Of a DNA stretch of 64,000 nucleotides, positions 40,951 through 51,842 are shown in pieces. Location of the stretch: the NCBI RefSeq assembly GCF_003205515.1, contig NZ_KZ826482.1:248001-312000 (forward strand). The letters run 5' to 3'. Origin of the DNA: Litorivita pollutaquae. GTDB lineage: Bacteria; Pseudomonadota; Alphaproteobacteria; Rhodobacterales; Rhodobacteraceae. Below the pieces are notes generated by a model. It saw only the letters and a list, made by a program, of their open reading frames with translations. It was not told the origin of the DNA and searched no databases. Position 1 is the first letter of the stretch. The number at the start of each line of letters is the position of its first letter. The translations under genes were made by a program, and so were the position numbers.

Positions 40951-40972
40951 AAAAAGGCCGCACGCGGCGGCC
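40951..40972 (-). terminator. Intrinsic terminator of guaB
   Basis: GGCCGC and GCGGCC (6 bp, 5-base loop) are followed by TTTTT on the minus strand. It lies 23 bases after the guaB stop and just before the RsmB-like gene. Confidence 0.75.
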
Positions 40973-40994
40973 CCTTCCAAAACAGTTGATAGAT

Positions 40995-42479
<1,485 letters not shown>

Positions 42480-42685
42480 CTATTGCACTAATGCGACTTG
42501 GGGGAAAGCCTTAATTGCACAGTGACACGGCGCGGGTACTCTATGTCGGCACGGGTTTCCCCCGGTATGGCGGCGCCCCTCCGCTGCGATGCCGCTAAAG
42601 GCGAAAAATATGCCAACCCCTTGTCGCCTCCGGCCTGTTTGCGGCATATGGTGCCTTTCGCAGCGCGCGCAAAAAGGACGACGTT

Positions 42686-44752
42686 ATGACAGGCCAACCG
42701 AGCACTCCCCGCCCCACCAGCACCGATCCACTTGTCATTTTCATGCCCTCGGGCAAACGCGGGCATTTCGCCGTCGGCACACCTGTGCTGACCGCCGCGC
42801 GGCAATTGGGCGTTGATCTCGACAGCGTTTGCGGCGGGCGCGGGATTTGCTCGAAATGCCAGATCCAGCCAAGCTTTGGCGCATTTTCCAAACATGGTGT
42901 GACCTCGCGCGAGGATGCCCTGTCGCCCTTTAATGCGGTCGAGCAACGCTATGATGACAAACGCGGGCTCAAAGCCGGCCGCCGTTTGGGATGTCAGGCC
43001 ACGATCCAAGGCGATGTGGTCATCGATGTGCCCGCCGAAAGCCAGGTCCACAAACAAGTGGTGCGCAAAGCGGCGGCTGTCCGCGATATCATCATGGATC
43101 CCGCGACGCGGCTTTACGTGATCGACGTGGCCGAACCCGATATGCATGACCCGACAGGAGATTTGCAACGGATCGAAAAAGCGCTTCAAGATCAGTGGAA
43201 TATCCAACATATCTCATGTGCGCCATCGCTTTTTCCACGCCTGCAAACGGTGCTGCGCAAAGGCAAATGGCAAGTCACCGCCGCGCTGCATAAAACCGCG
43301 GCCGATGCCACGCCAGAATTGATCGATCTTTTTGCCGATCTGCCCGAAACTGGCCTTTATGGCCTTGCGATTGACCTTGGCTCGACCACCATCGCCGCGC
43401 ATCTATGTAGCCTTGAGGACGGGCGCGTCATTGCCTCCTCCGGCCTGATGAACCCGCAAATCCGCTTTGGCGAAGACCTGATGAGCCGCGTGTCCTATGC
43501 GATGATGAACCCCGCCGGCGCCGCCGAAATGACTGCGGCCGTGCGCGAGGCGCTGAGTAATCTGGCCGCCGAAATCATCAGCGACGGCCAAGTCGATCCC
43601 GCCCTCGTGACCGAAGCAACCATCGTGTGCAATCCGGTGATGCACCACCTTTTGCTGGGCATTGATCCGACCGAATTGGGGCAAGCACCCTTTGCGCTCG
43701 CCACCTCGGATGCGCTCAATCTCGCGGCCTCGGACCTCGCCTTTACCGGCATGAACCCACGGGCCAACATCTATATCCTGCCCTGTATTGCGGGGCATGT
43801 CGGGGCCGATGCCGCCGCCGTCGCCCTTTCCGAAGAACCGCATAAATCCAACGAGTTGTCGCTCATTGTTGATGTTGGAACCAATGCCGAAATCCTGCTC
43901 GGTGACAAAACCCGTGTCTTGGCCTGCTCCTCTCCGACCGGTCCCGCATTCGAGGGGGCGCAAATCTCGTCCGGACAACGCGCCGCCCCCGGCGCGATTG
44001 AACGGGTGCATATCGACCCCGACACCAAAGAACCGCGTTTTTCCGTCATCGGATGCGATCTGTGGTCCGATGAGGACGGCTTTGCCGAAGCCATCGCCAC
44101 CACCGGCGTCACCGGCATTTGTGGCTCCGGCATCATCGAAGCCGTGGCGGAAATGCGTCTTGCCGGATTGGTCGATGCGGCAGGGTTGATCGGTAGCCCC
44201 GCGCAGACCGGCACCGCACGCGCCGTGCCCACGGGGCGCACCCATGAATACCTCATCTTTGACGGGACCGAGGCAAACGGCCCCCGTATCACCGTCACCC
44301 AAGGCGACATCCGCGCCATTCAATTGGCCAAATCGGCGCTTTATGCCGGGGCGCGGCTTTTGATGGACGAAATTGGCGTTGATCACGTGGACCGCGTGGT
44401 ATTGGCAGGGGCCTTTGGGGCGCATATTTCGCCCAAACATGCGATGATCCTTGGCATGATCCCCGATGCGCCGCTCGACAAAGTCACCTCGGCTGGCAAC
44501 GCCGCAGGCACCGGCGCGCGCATCGCGCTCTGCTCACTCTCGGCACGCGCCGAAGTCGAAGCCTTAGTCCATCGCATCACCAAAGTCGAAACCGCCATCG
44601 AGCCGCGTTTTCAGGAGCATTTTGTCGCCGCCAATGCCATCCCCCACGCCACCGCGCCCTACCCGCATCTGCCGCCCCTGCCGCAGGTCAGCTTTAACAG
44701 CGGCGGACGCGATAACGGCGGCGCAGGCCGGCGGCGCAGACGGGCCAAATAA
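42686..44752 (+). CDS. RamA-like corrinoid-protein reductive activator (ASKHA/DUF4445)
   Basis: A 688-residue cytoplasmic protein. A plant-type ferredoxin domain (about 15-105) has VCGGRGICSKCQ and a later GCQA, four cysteines for a [2Fe-2S] cluster. An ASKHA ATPase domain follows (about 220-640) with LYGLAIDLGSTTIAAHL, VDVGTNAEILLG, ACSSPTGPAFEGAQI and GSGIIEAV. Such proteins use ATP and a low-potential electron to reduce inactive Co(II) corrinoid to Co(I). In relatives, from memory, a similar protein reactivates split cobalamin-dependent methionine synthase. No corrinoid gene is in the window. The last 20 residues are Arg/Gly-rich. Confidence 0.85.
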   Translation: MTGQPSTPRPTSTDPLVIFMPSGKRGHFAVGTPVLTAARQLGVDLDSVCGGRGICSKCQIQPSFGAFSKHGVTSREDALSPFNAVEQRYDDKRGLKAGRRLGCQATIQGDVVIDVPAESQVHKQVVRKAAAVRDIIMDPATRLYVIDVAEPDMHDPTGDLQRIEKALQDQWNIQHISCAPSLFPRLQTVLRKGKWQVTAALHKTAADATPELIDLFADLPETGLYGLAIDLGSTTIAAHLCSLEDGRVIASSGLMNPQIRFGEDLMSRVSYAMMNPAGAAEMTAAVREALSNLAAEIISDGQVDPALVTEATIVCNPVMHHLLLGIDPTELGQAPFALATSDALNLAASDLAFTGMNPRANIYILPCIAGHVGADAAAVALSEEPHKSNELSLIVDVGTNAEILLGDKTRVLACSSPTGPAFEGAQISSGQRAAPGAIERVHIDPDTKEPRFSVIGCDLWSDEDGFAEAIATTGVTGICGSGIIEAVAEMRLAGLVDAAGLIGSPAQTGTARAVPTGRTHEYLIFDGTEANGPRITVTQGDIRAIQLAKSALYAGARLLMDEIGVDHVDRVVLAGAFGAHISPKHAMILGMIPDAPLDKVTSAGNAAGTGARIALCSLSARAEVEALVHRITKVETAIEPRFQEHFVAANAIPHATAPYPHLPPLPQVSFNSGGRDNGGAGRRRRRAK

Positions 44753-45032
44753 CGCAAGCCGCCACGCAGCCAAGGCCAACACAGCACGGAACAGCGCCGC
44801 GGACATAAAATTCCAGAAGCGGACAGCAGTGCCGACCAAACCACCACCCGTTGGCCTATGACATTGTTTCGCGGCGCAGGCGCTTGAACATGCTGCGCAC
44901 GATCCAACGGTGAGCAATACCGGCAACATGTAAATGCCGCCGCCCCGCCCATCTCACCGCTCTCTTCTCGCACCGCGCAGGCGCAATCGCTCTTGACGCC
45001 CCTGCCGCCGCGCCCTAATCCAACGACGGAGC

Positions 45033-45106
45033 GCGGGTATGGTGAAATGGTATCATGCGAGCTTCCCAAGCTTAAGGTGCGGGTTCGATTCCCGCTACCC
45101 GCTCCA
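45033..45106 (+). tRNA. tRNA-Gly (CCC anticodon)
   Basis: Acceptor stem GCGGGTA pairs with TACCCGC, the D arm is GTGA..TCAT, the anticodon loop is TTCCCAA giving CCC, and the T arm is GCGGG-TTCGATT-CCCGC. The 3' CCA is encoded. Length is 74 bases including CCA. The anticodon stem has a G-T pair and a closing mismatch. Confidence 0.93.
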
Positions 45107-45171
45107 CGTTCGGCCCATGCCGCGCCCCGTCCGCGCCGCCGACCTTTGGTCTTTAGGGCCACGGAGACCCG

Positions 45172-46242
45172 ATGCCGCCCATTCCGACTGCCTTACGTGT
45201 GACCCCTATGTTGATCGCCCTTGGCGCGTCCGGCGGGTTTGCGGCGAAATGGATCGGGTTGCCGCTGCCTTTCATGCTCGGCTCGATGCTGACCGTGGCG
45301 CTGTTGGCGACTTTCAAAGGCAACTGGATCCCCGAAGGCTTTAAGTTTCCTGAAAACTTCCGCGCCGGATTTATCGCCTTGATCGGATTGATGATCGGGG
45401 CGCAGGTGACGCCGGAGCTGTTCAAACAAATCCCGACCATGGCGGTCAGCCTCGCCATGATCACCCTGTTTGTCGGGCTGGCGCAGGCTGTGAACTACGT
45501 AATTTTTCGCAAGATTGGCCGCTACGATCCGGCCACTGCGTTTTTCTGTGGCTCTCCTGGCGGGTTGATCGAAGCCATCACTTTGGGCGAAGAGGCCGGC
45601 GCGGATATTCGCGCGCTGATCTTGCAACAATTCTTGCGCATCATCATGGTGGTGTCGCTTTTACCGGTGGGCCTGTCGCTCTATCACGGCACCCCCGTGG
45701 GCAGCTCGGGCGGCGCAACCATGGCGCGCGGGGCGACCGACCTTGCACATTTGGTCCCACTGATCGCCATCGCCATCGCCGGTGTTTTTCTGGGCCGGCG
45801 GTTGCATCTACCGGCGGGGCAATTGACCGGCCCTCTGGTCCTTGGGGCGCTCCTGTCACTGAGCGGGATTTACGCCGTTGATCTGCCGCAATGGTTGGTC
45901 AATCTGGCGCAAATCATCGTCGGCACATCCCTGGGCACCCGATTTGCAGGGATCGGCCACCGGATGCTGGCCAAGGGTTTGGTATTGGCGTTGCTTTCCT
46001 CGGGGGCGATGATGGCCATGGGCGCGGCCATGGCGGCGGCAATTGTGCCGCTGACCGGCGAGAATTTCGAGGTTCTGCTGATTTCCTTTGCCCCCGGCGG
46101 GGTCACGGAAATGGCGCTTGTGGCGTTGTCACTCTCGGCCAATCCGGCCTATGTGACCTTGCACCATCTTTACCGGATCACCCTGACGGTGGTCATGCTT
46201 GGCACGGCGGCCAAACGGATGTTCCCCAAATCCGGCCCCTAG
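45172..46242 (+). CDS. AbrB-family membrane protein
   Basis: A 356-residue inner-membrane protein with about ten helices in two repeats. Each repeat carries an LPxP(F/L)MLGSM-like or LPAGQLTGPLVLGALLS motif, the diagnostic feature of this family (named after E. coli AbrB, formerly described as a putative ammonia monooxygenase regulator). CGSPGGLIEAITLGEEAGAD and FAPGGVTEMALVALSL are further signatures. It is probably a transporter; the substrate is unknown. It ends overlapping the ABC-F gene by 4 bases, tail to tail. Confidence 0.85.
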   Translation: MPPIPTALRVTPMLIALGASGGFAAKWIGLPLPFMLGSMLTVALLATFKGNWIPEGFKFPENFRAGFIALIGLMIGAQVTPELFKQIPTMAVSLAMITLFVGLAQAVNYVIFRKIGRYDPATAFFCGSPGGLIEAITLGEEAGADIRALILQQFLRIIMVVSLLPVGLSLYHGTPVGSSGGATMARGATDLAHLVPLIAIAIAGVFLGRRLHLPAGQLTGPLVLGALLSLSGIYAVDLPQWLVNLAQIIVGTSLGTRFAGIGHRMLAKGLVLALLSSGAMMAMGAAMAAAIVPLTGENFEVLLISFAPGGVTEMALVALSLSANPAYVTLHHLYRITLTVVMLGTAAKRMFPKSGP

Positions 46243-48056
46243 GCGCCGGCTTTCTCTTCCAGATCCAGCCACTCTTCTTCCGCCGCCGCCAGAGCCTGCT
46301 GACGTTCGGCCAATGCCTCGGAGCCTTTGGCAAATTTCACCGGCTCTTTGGCATAGAGGTCCGGCGCGGCAAGAAAGACCTCCAACTTGGCGATCTCGGC
46401 CTCCAGACGCTCGATCTCGGCGGGCAAAGCCTCAAGCCGGTGCTTTTCGGTGAAGCTGAGCCCTGATTTACCGGGTTTTGCTGTCTCGGCTGACTTGCCG
46501 GATTTCTTCGCGTTCTCCGGTTTGGCCGGTTTCGCCTCGGCGACCATCGCTGCCTTTTGCGCCTGATAATCCGACCAGCCGCCGGCATAGACCACGGCGC
46601 GCCCGTCGCCTTCCATCGCCACGGTGGTCGCCGCCACACGGTCCAGAAAATCACGGTCGTGGCTGACCAAAAGAACCGTGCCGTCATAGCTATCGAGCAG
46701 CTCTTGCAACAGGTCCAATGTCTCGACATCCAAATCATTGGTCGGCTCGTCAAGCACCAGAACATTGCTTTCACGCGCCAAAAGCTTTGCCAGCAAAAGC
46801 CGCGCCTTTTCTCCGCCCGAAAGTGACCGCACCGCAGCGCGGGCCTGCCCCTCGTCAAAGAGGAATTCTTTAAGGTATCCAACCACATGCTTGGGCGCGC
46901 CGCGCACCATCACCTGATCCGCCTTGCCAGACACACGCATGTCGGGATCGCCCGTGAGGCTCTCCCAAAGGGTCATATCAGGATCCAGTTGCGCCCGCGC
47001 TTGATCGAACACCGCGACCTCAAGGTTGGTGCCAAGCTTGACCGTGCCGCTGTCGGGCGGCTCTTTGCCCAAAAGCATGTTGAGCAATGTGGTTTTACCG
47101 GTGCCATTCGGCCCAACAAAAGCAATGCGGTCCCCGCGCAGCACCGTCAAAGAGAAATCCGACACGATGGTTTTATCGCCAAAAGCTTTACGCAATCCCT
47201 CGGCTTCGATCACCTTGCGGCCCGATTTCGGCCCTGCCTCGATGGCCATGGCTGCTGCGCCTTGGCGTTTGATTTGCGCCCCGCGTTCGGCCCGCAAATC
47301 TTGCAAGGCGCGCACGCGGCCCTGATTGCGTTTGCGCCGCGCCGAAATACCCTCGACCGCCCAACGGGCCTCGGATTTGATCTTCCGGTCGAGTTTATGG
47401 CGCTGCATATCCTCGTCCTCCCAGATCTTGTCGCGCCACGCCTCGAAGCCGTCAAAACCGGTTTCCTGACGCCGCACCGTGCCCCGATCAACCCACAAGG
47501 TCGCGCGGGTGAGCGCGCGTAAGAACGCACGGTCATGCGATATCAACACATAGCCCGCGCGGGTCTGGCTCAATTCGGATTCGAGCCATGCAATCGCTTC
47601 GATATCCAAATGGTTGGTCGGCTCGTCGAGCAGCATGAGTTCGGGCGCTTCGGCCATAAGTTTCGCCAAAGCTGCGCGGCGGCGTTCCCCGCCCGATGCG
47701 GTGGATACCGCGCGGTCGGGATCAAATTTCAAACCCTCACCGGCCATTTCAACGCGGTACATTTCCGACGGATCCAGTGCCGAACAGGCGTAATCGCCAA
47801 GCGTGGCAAACCCTTCCATCGTCGGGTCTTGCTCCATGTATCCGACCGACACCCCGGGGGATAAGATCACACCGCCGCTGTCTGCTTCGACCAATCCGGC
47901 CATGACTTTCATCAATGTGGATTTTCCCGATCCGTTGCGCCCGACAAGCGCCACGCGATCAGAGGGGTGAACCACCAGGGACAGATCGGCGAAAATCGGA
48001 TCGCCGCCATAGGTGAGAGAAATATCGGTGAGTTGGAGAAGGGGTGTGCGTGCCAT
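46239..48056 (-). CDS. ABC-F ATPase (Uup-like)
   Basis: A cytoplasmic twin-ATPase of about 605 residues with no membrane domain. Each half has Walker A (GRNGSGKST, GPNGTGKTT), a signature (TASGGERRR, SLSGGEKAR) and Walker B (LLDEPTNHLD, VLDEPTNDLD). The linker (about 235-275) is basic and helical. A C-terminal charged coiled coil (about 525-600) resembles Uup, which acts on ribosomes or on DNA structures. The start is taken as MARTPLLQLTDI; a GTG seven codons upstream is possible. Confidence 0.92.
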   Translation of the reverse strand: MARTPLLQLTDISLTYGGDPIFADLSLVVHPSDRVALVGRNGSGKSTLMKVMAGLVEADSGGVILSPGVSVGYMEQDPTMEGFATLGDYACSALDPSEMYRVEMAGEGLKFDPDRAVSTASGGERRRAALAKLMAEAPELMLLDEPTNHLDIEAIAWLESELSQTRAGYVLISHDRAFLRALTRATLWVDRGTVRRQETGFDGFEAWRDKIWEDEDMQRHKLDRKIKSEARWAVEGISARRKRNQGRVRALQDLRAERGAQIKRQGAAAMAIEAGPKSGRKVIEAEGLRKAFGDKTIVSDFSLTVLRGDRIAFVGPNGTGKTTLLNMLLGKEPPDSGTVKLGTNLEVAVFDQARAQLDPDMTLWESLTGDPDMRVSGKADQVMVRGAPKHVVGYLKEFLFDEGQARAAVRSLSGGEKARLLLAKLLARESNVLVLDEPTNDLDVETLDLLQELLDSYDGTVLLVSHDRDFLDRVAATTVAMEGDGRAVVYAGGWSDYQAQKAAMVAEAKPAKPENAKKSGKSAETAKPGKSGLSFTEKHRLEALPAEIERLEAEIAKLEVFLAAPDLYAKEPVKFAKGSEALAERQQALAAAEEEWLDLEEKAGA

Positions 48057-48143
48057 GAGCGCGAGGTAATCGCGCACCCGAGCGCCGTCAAGTCGCGAGT
48101 GCGCCGACCGGCAAGATTGACCGAACCGCAGCCAGCCCTTGCG

Positions 48144-48875
48144 CTACCGCGCCACCGCCCGCAACAAACGTTTGCGCGCCGGCGGGATGGATTTAATTTC
48201 AAGCCCGGTAAACACGTGCAGCGTGTTCATATGGTTGTCCACCACCGCGTGATCCGACACCCACCCCCCCATCAGCAAATAAGTGCGCAACAACGGCGGC
48301 ATGCGCAACATCGCCTTTTTCGCATCGGGTTTGCGGCGCAGTTTTTTGGCGAATTGGAACACGGCGGGCGCCTTGACCCGAGGCAACCAGCGTTTCGGGG
48401 CCAGATGCCGCGCCTTGAGCATGGCAAAAGCGTCGAGGTAATCCTTGGTCTCGGTCCCCGCAAAGGATGAACACCCGCAGAGCAATTCAACACCGTTGTC
48501 ATCGACATATTGCGTCATTGCCGCCCATGCGACGCGCAAAATATCCCCGTCGCGTGCATCGGGATGGATGCAAAAACGGCCCATTTCGACAATCGGCCCC
48601 TCAAAATCCAACAAGGCGTCAAGATCATAGAATTGCGCCGCATAGCTGCGCCCGATTTCCGCGCCACCGGTCAGCGGCAAGAAGCGGAAACAACACACCA
48701 CGGCATCCTCGCGGTTGTCTTCGATCAGGATATGCGTGCAAATCGCGTCGAAATCATCGATGTCGCACTCCGCGCCGGTGCCAAAGGCCAAAGCCCGCAA
48801 TGCCTGCGCCGCCGCCACGTCTTGCGGTGCCTGCGCGATCCGCGCCCGATACCGCCCCTTGTTTAATGCCAGCAC
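48144..48875 (-). CDS. olsB: L-ornithine N-alpha-acyltransferase OlsB
   Basis: Forms lyso-ornithine lipid by moving a 3-hydroxyacyl group to ornithine, the first step to phosphorus-free ornithine lipids. A GNAT-like protein of 243 residues with EMGRFCIHPDARDGDILRVAW (quoted in part), ELLCGCSSFAGT and KRWLPRVKAP segments typical of OlsB. The second enzyme, OlsA, usually nearby, is not adjacent here. The neighbour on the left is an ABC-F gene on the same strand. Confidence 0.85.
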   Translation of the reverse strand: MLALNKGRYRARIAQAPQDVAAAQALRALAFGTGAECDIDDFDAICTHILIEDNREDAVVCCFRFLPLTGGAEIGRSYAAQFYDLDALLDFEGPIVEMGRFCIHPDARDGDILRVAWAAMTQYVDDNGVELLCGCSSFAGTETKDYLDAFAMLKARHLAPKRWLPRVKAPAVFQFAKKLRRKPDAKKAMLRMPPLLRTYLLMGGWVSDHAVVDNHMNTLHVFTGLEIKSIPPARKRLLRAVAR

Positions 48876-49002
48876 TGCGCCATCCCCGCGATTGTCGCCT
48901 TGAAACTAGTCCTGCGGGATCTATCACACAAGATGTGACAAAGCGGTGACGCGAAACACCAAAGATCGCCGGCGCTTATGGCAGCGGAACAATCGCGGTG
49001 TC

Positions 49003-49455
49003 TTATTGCAAGAAGCTGTCGGCGCTGAATTTACCCAGATTGCCCAAAAGCTGACGCAGGAAGCTCTTGCCCTCGACCGAGGATGAGGTCACGCGGCGCG
49101 AGATCGGCACGATTTTGCCATCGGCCAGCGTAAAGCGTTCGATATTAGCGACGCGGTCCTCATCATCAAAGCTGATCGCCAGAACCGTGCGATCAATCAC
49201 TTCGGGCTTTTTGATACCATACCGGCGGATGTGGCTTTCCACGTAATACAGATCACCCCCTTCGAGAACGCCCGCCACAGTTGGCGCGCCGAACATGTCA
49301 TAAACCGCATCGCGCCCGTCCACGCCTACGGTCAATTGCGACAACTCGTCATCGGTTGGGGTATATCCGTGTTTGCGCACCATCGGCGCACAGGCCGCCA
49401 AGGTACAGATCAACACGCCGATCATCGCATATTTCGCGCTGAAAACTCTGCCCAT
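49003..49455 (-). CDS. bamE: Outer membrane lipoprotein BamE
   Basis: A small lipoprotein of the Bam complex. The signal peptide ends in the lipobox LAAC with lipidated Cys22. The SmpA/OmlA fold is visible in LTVGVDGRDAVYDMFGAPTVAG and GDLYYVESHIRRYG..KPEV. It is 150 residues long. BamA lies 30 kb away in the window. The upstream extension of the frame to 49596 is non-coding. It is divergent from the DUF177 gene. Confidence 0.88.
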   Translation of the reverse strand: MGRVFSAKYAMIGVLICTLAACAPMVRKHGYTPTDDELSQLTVGVDGRDAVYDMFGAPTVAGVLEGGDLYYVESHIRRYGIKKPEVIDRTVLAISFDDEDRVANIERFTLADGKIVPISRRVTSSSVEGKSFLRQLLGNLGKFSADSFLQ

Positions 49456-49684
49456 TTCATCTGCCCTCTTGCTTTGGCCTTGCTTTGACCCTGTCTGGCT
49501 TTTATCTCGCTTACAGAAGGAACGCCGACCTTTCAAGAATACTTCTTCTTGTGTGCAAAGACCAGCACCCCTCCACATAGGCCATTTTGCCGCCAAGCGT
49601 GCCCTGCCGCGCCGCGGTCCGATCCGCCAAACCCGTCTAATCCGCCACCCGAATGACCATCCGACCTACCACAGGAGCCGCCCG

Positions 49685-50257
49685 ATGACCGACTTTGCCC
49701 CTTCTCCAAAATCCACCGCCATACGGGTTTCGTCGTTAAAGGCGAACCAAACCAAAACATTCGCCCTCACCCCGGAACAGGCCGAAATGACCGCTTTGGC
49801 GAAGGAACTGGGGCTGTCCGGCCTGCGCAAGCTGAGCTTCAAGGGTGAAATCAACGCGGATGGCAAACGCGACTGGCTGTTGACCGCGCGCCTTGGCGCC
49901 ACGGTCACGCAACCCTGCGTGGTGACGCTGGAACCGGTGACCACACGGATCGACACCGATGTGGCCCGGCGGTTTTCCCCCGATTTCGACGAAGCCCTTG
50001 TGGTCGATCCCGACGAAGAGGAGGTCGAAATGCCCGAAGACGAAACATTGGAACCTTTGGGCGAAGTGATCGACCCCGCCGCCGTGATGGTCGAAGCATT
50101 GGCACTGGCGCTGCCGCTCTACCCGCGCAAAGACGGCGCACATCTGGGCGAAGCGGTCTTTACCGCACAGGGTGTCGCGCCAATGACCGAGGAAAAAACC
50201 AAACCCTTCGCCGGCCTCGCCGCGCTCAAGGCGCAAATGGACGGCGGCGGCGACTAA
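49685..50257 (+). CDS. DUF177 / YceD-like protein
   Basis: A 190-residue protein of the family that in plants and bacteria is linked to 23S rRNA or large-subunit maturation and that is nearly always encoded before rpmF. It shows QPCVVTLEPVTTRID, the acidic DPDEEEVEMPED segment and the IDPAAVMVEALALALPLYPR motif. AGGAG precedes the ATG by 7 bases. It is followed by an intrinsic terminator, and rpmF comes next. Confidence 0.9.
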   Translation: MTDFAPSPKSTAIRVSSLKANQTKTFALTPEQAEMTALAKELGLSGLRKLSFKGEINADGKRDWLLTARLGATVTQPCVVTLEPVTTRIDTDVARRFSPDFDEALVVDPDEEEVEMPEDETLEPLGEVIDPAAVMVEALALALPLYPRKDGAHLGEAVFTAQGVAPMTEEKTKPFAGLAALKAQMDGGGD

Positions 50258-50266
50258 CCTGCAACC

Positions 50267-50291
50267 GCCGCCACCAAACCGGCGGCTTTTT
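50267..50291 (+). terminator. Intrinsic terminator after the DUF177 gene
   Basis: GCCGCC and GGCGGC (6 bp) with an 8-base loop are followed by five T. It would separate the DUF177 gene from rpmF, so rpmF probably has its own promoter in the 200 bases that follow. Confidence 0.75.
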
Positions 50292-50487
50292 CATCATCCG
50301 CCAGGCCGCCCCTACTCACGGCCTGCGATTGGCGCGCACAAAAGAATCTCTTGCACAATGACGATTTCGCAGTATTTTCGCGCCCTCATCCGAATTTAGT
50401 GTTGGACTTGGCGCTCGTGACAGATTATGTGCCGCCAACACCTGTGAAACTGGGCCATGCGGCCCCTAGAAAACCGAGGGTTGCGAC

Positions 50488-50694
50488 ATGGCTGTCCAGC
50501 AGAACAAAGTATCGAAATCGCGCCGCAACAACCGCCGCGCACATGACGCATTGGTTGCGGCGAACCCCAACGAATGCCCCTCCTGCGGTGAATTGAAACG
50601 CCCGCACCACGTTTGCCCGTCCTGTGGCAACTACGCCGACCGCGAAGTCATCGCGATGGCGGACGAGGTTGATCTGGACGACGACGCGGCATAA
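50488..50694 (+). CDS. rpmF: 50S ribosomal protein L32
   Basis: A 68-residue large-subunit protein. [20 protein letters not shown] is the conserved start and the CPSCG..CPSCG pair forms a zinc site. The four-cysteine form suggests zinc-containing L32. It heads the rpmF-plsX-fabH cluster common in bacteria. Confidence 0.97.
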   Translation: MAVQQNKVSKSRRNNRRAHDALVAANPNECPSCGELKRPHHVCPSCGNYADREVIAMADEVDLDDDAA

Positions 50695-50717
50695 TCGCCC
50701 GAAGGGACAGCGCCGTT

Positions 50718-51839
50718 ATGACCGCTCTCAAGGATCCAATCCCTGCGGACACGCGCGCCAGCGACCAAAAGATTATTATCTCGGTTGACGCAATGGGCGG
50801 CGACCGTGGGCCGGCGGCTGTTGTCGCCGGCATTTCGCGTTCTGCCAAGAAGAACGATGAAATTGGTTTCTTGCTGCACGGTCCGAAGGACACGCTCGAA
50901 AAACTCGTCGCCAAACGCAAAAATCTTGCGGGGCGATGCGAGATTCGCCATGCCGCCGATGTGGTGACCATGGATGACAAACCCAGCCAGGTGATGCGTC
51001 ACGGCAAAGGCACGTCGATGTGGTCCGCGATTGATGCGGTGCGGGCGGGCGAGGCCACGGTCTGTGTGTCTTGCGGCAACACCGGTGCGCTGATGGCGCT
51101 TTCAATGGTGCGCCTGCGCAAGTTGCCCGGCGTCAACCGCCCGGCCATCGCGATTTTATGGCCCTCGCGCAATCCCCAAGGTTTCAACGTCATGCTCGAC
51201 GTCGGCGCCGACATCCGCGCCGATGCGCAGGATTTGCTGCAATATGCTATGATGGGGTCAAGCTATGCCCGCAATGGCCTTGGACTGACGCGCCCGCGCG
51301 TCGGGTTGCTCAATGTCGGGACCGAAGAACACAAAGGCCGCGCCGAGCTCAAGGAAGCCCATGAGTTGATCGCAGGCGTTGCAGACCGCGCCAATATCGA
51401 ATTCGTCGGTTTTGTCGAAGGCGGCGACATTCCGGGCGACAAATGCGACGTGATCGTCACGGACGGGTTCACCGGAAATGTGGCCTTGAAAACCGGCGAA
51501 GGCACCGCGAGCCTGATTGGCGACCTTTTGAAAGGCGCGTTCCAATTCTCGCCCCTGTCACGTTTGGCGGCGGTTCTGGCCTTTACATCCATGCAGCGGT
51601 TGAAAAAACGCATCGACCCGCGCCGCGTCAATGGCGGCGTTTTCTTGGGCCTCAATGGGACCGTGGTGAAATCACACGGGTCCGCCGATGCCATGGGCGT
51701 ATCGGCGGCGGTGAAGCTGGCGTTCCAACTGGCGCGCTCGGGCTTTTCCGATAAACTCGCCGCGCGGGTTGCATCCGCCACCACACTGGCCCAAGATGCC
51801 CCGAAAAGCGCCGATACGGCCAGCCAGAACGGAAAATAA
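50718..51839 (+). CDS. plsX: Phosphate acyltransferase PlsX
   Basis: Makes acyl-phosphate from acyl-ACP for phospholipid synthesis by PlsY. The N-terminal IISVDAMGGDRGP, SCGNTGALMALSM, LNVGTEEHKG and FVEGGDIPGDKCDVIVTDGFTGN (in part) are hallmarks. It is 373 residues long. AAGGGA precedes the ATG. It begins 23 bases after rpmF and is followed after 3 bases by fabH. Confidence 0.96.
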   Translation: MTALKDPIPADTRASDQKIIISVDAMGGDRGPAAVVAGISRSAKKNDEIGFLLHGPKDTLEKLVAKRKNLAGRCEIRHAADVVTMDDKPSQVMRHGKGTSMWSAIDAVRAGEATVCVSCGNTGALMALSMVRLRKLPGVNRPAIAILWPSRNPQGFNVMLDVGADIRADAQDLLQYAMMGSSYARNGLGLTRPRVGLLNVGTEEHKGRAELKEAHELIAGVADRANIEFVGFVEGGDIPGDKCDVIVTDGFTGNVALKTGEGTASLIGDLLKGAFQFSPLSRLAAVLAFTSMQRLKKRIDPRRVNGGVFLGLNGTVVKSHGSADAMGVSAAVKLAFQLARSGFSDKLAARVASATTLAQDAPKSADTASQNGK

Positions 51840-51842
51840 AAC

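Noticed and set aside
44564-44929. Minus-strand frame between the RamA-like gene and tRNA-Gly
   Set aside because: Half of it is antisense to the RamA-like gene, and the rest shows no conserved-looking sequence or ribosome site. The 280-base gap 44753-45032 therefore holds no gene I can support.
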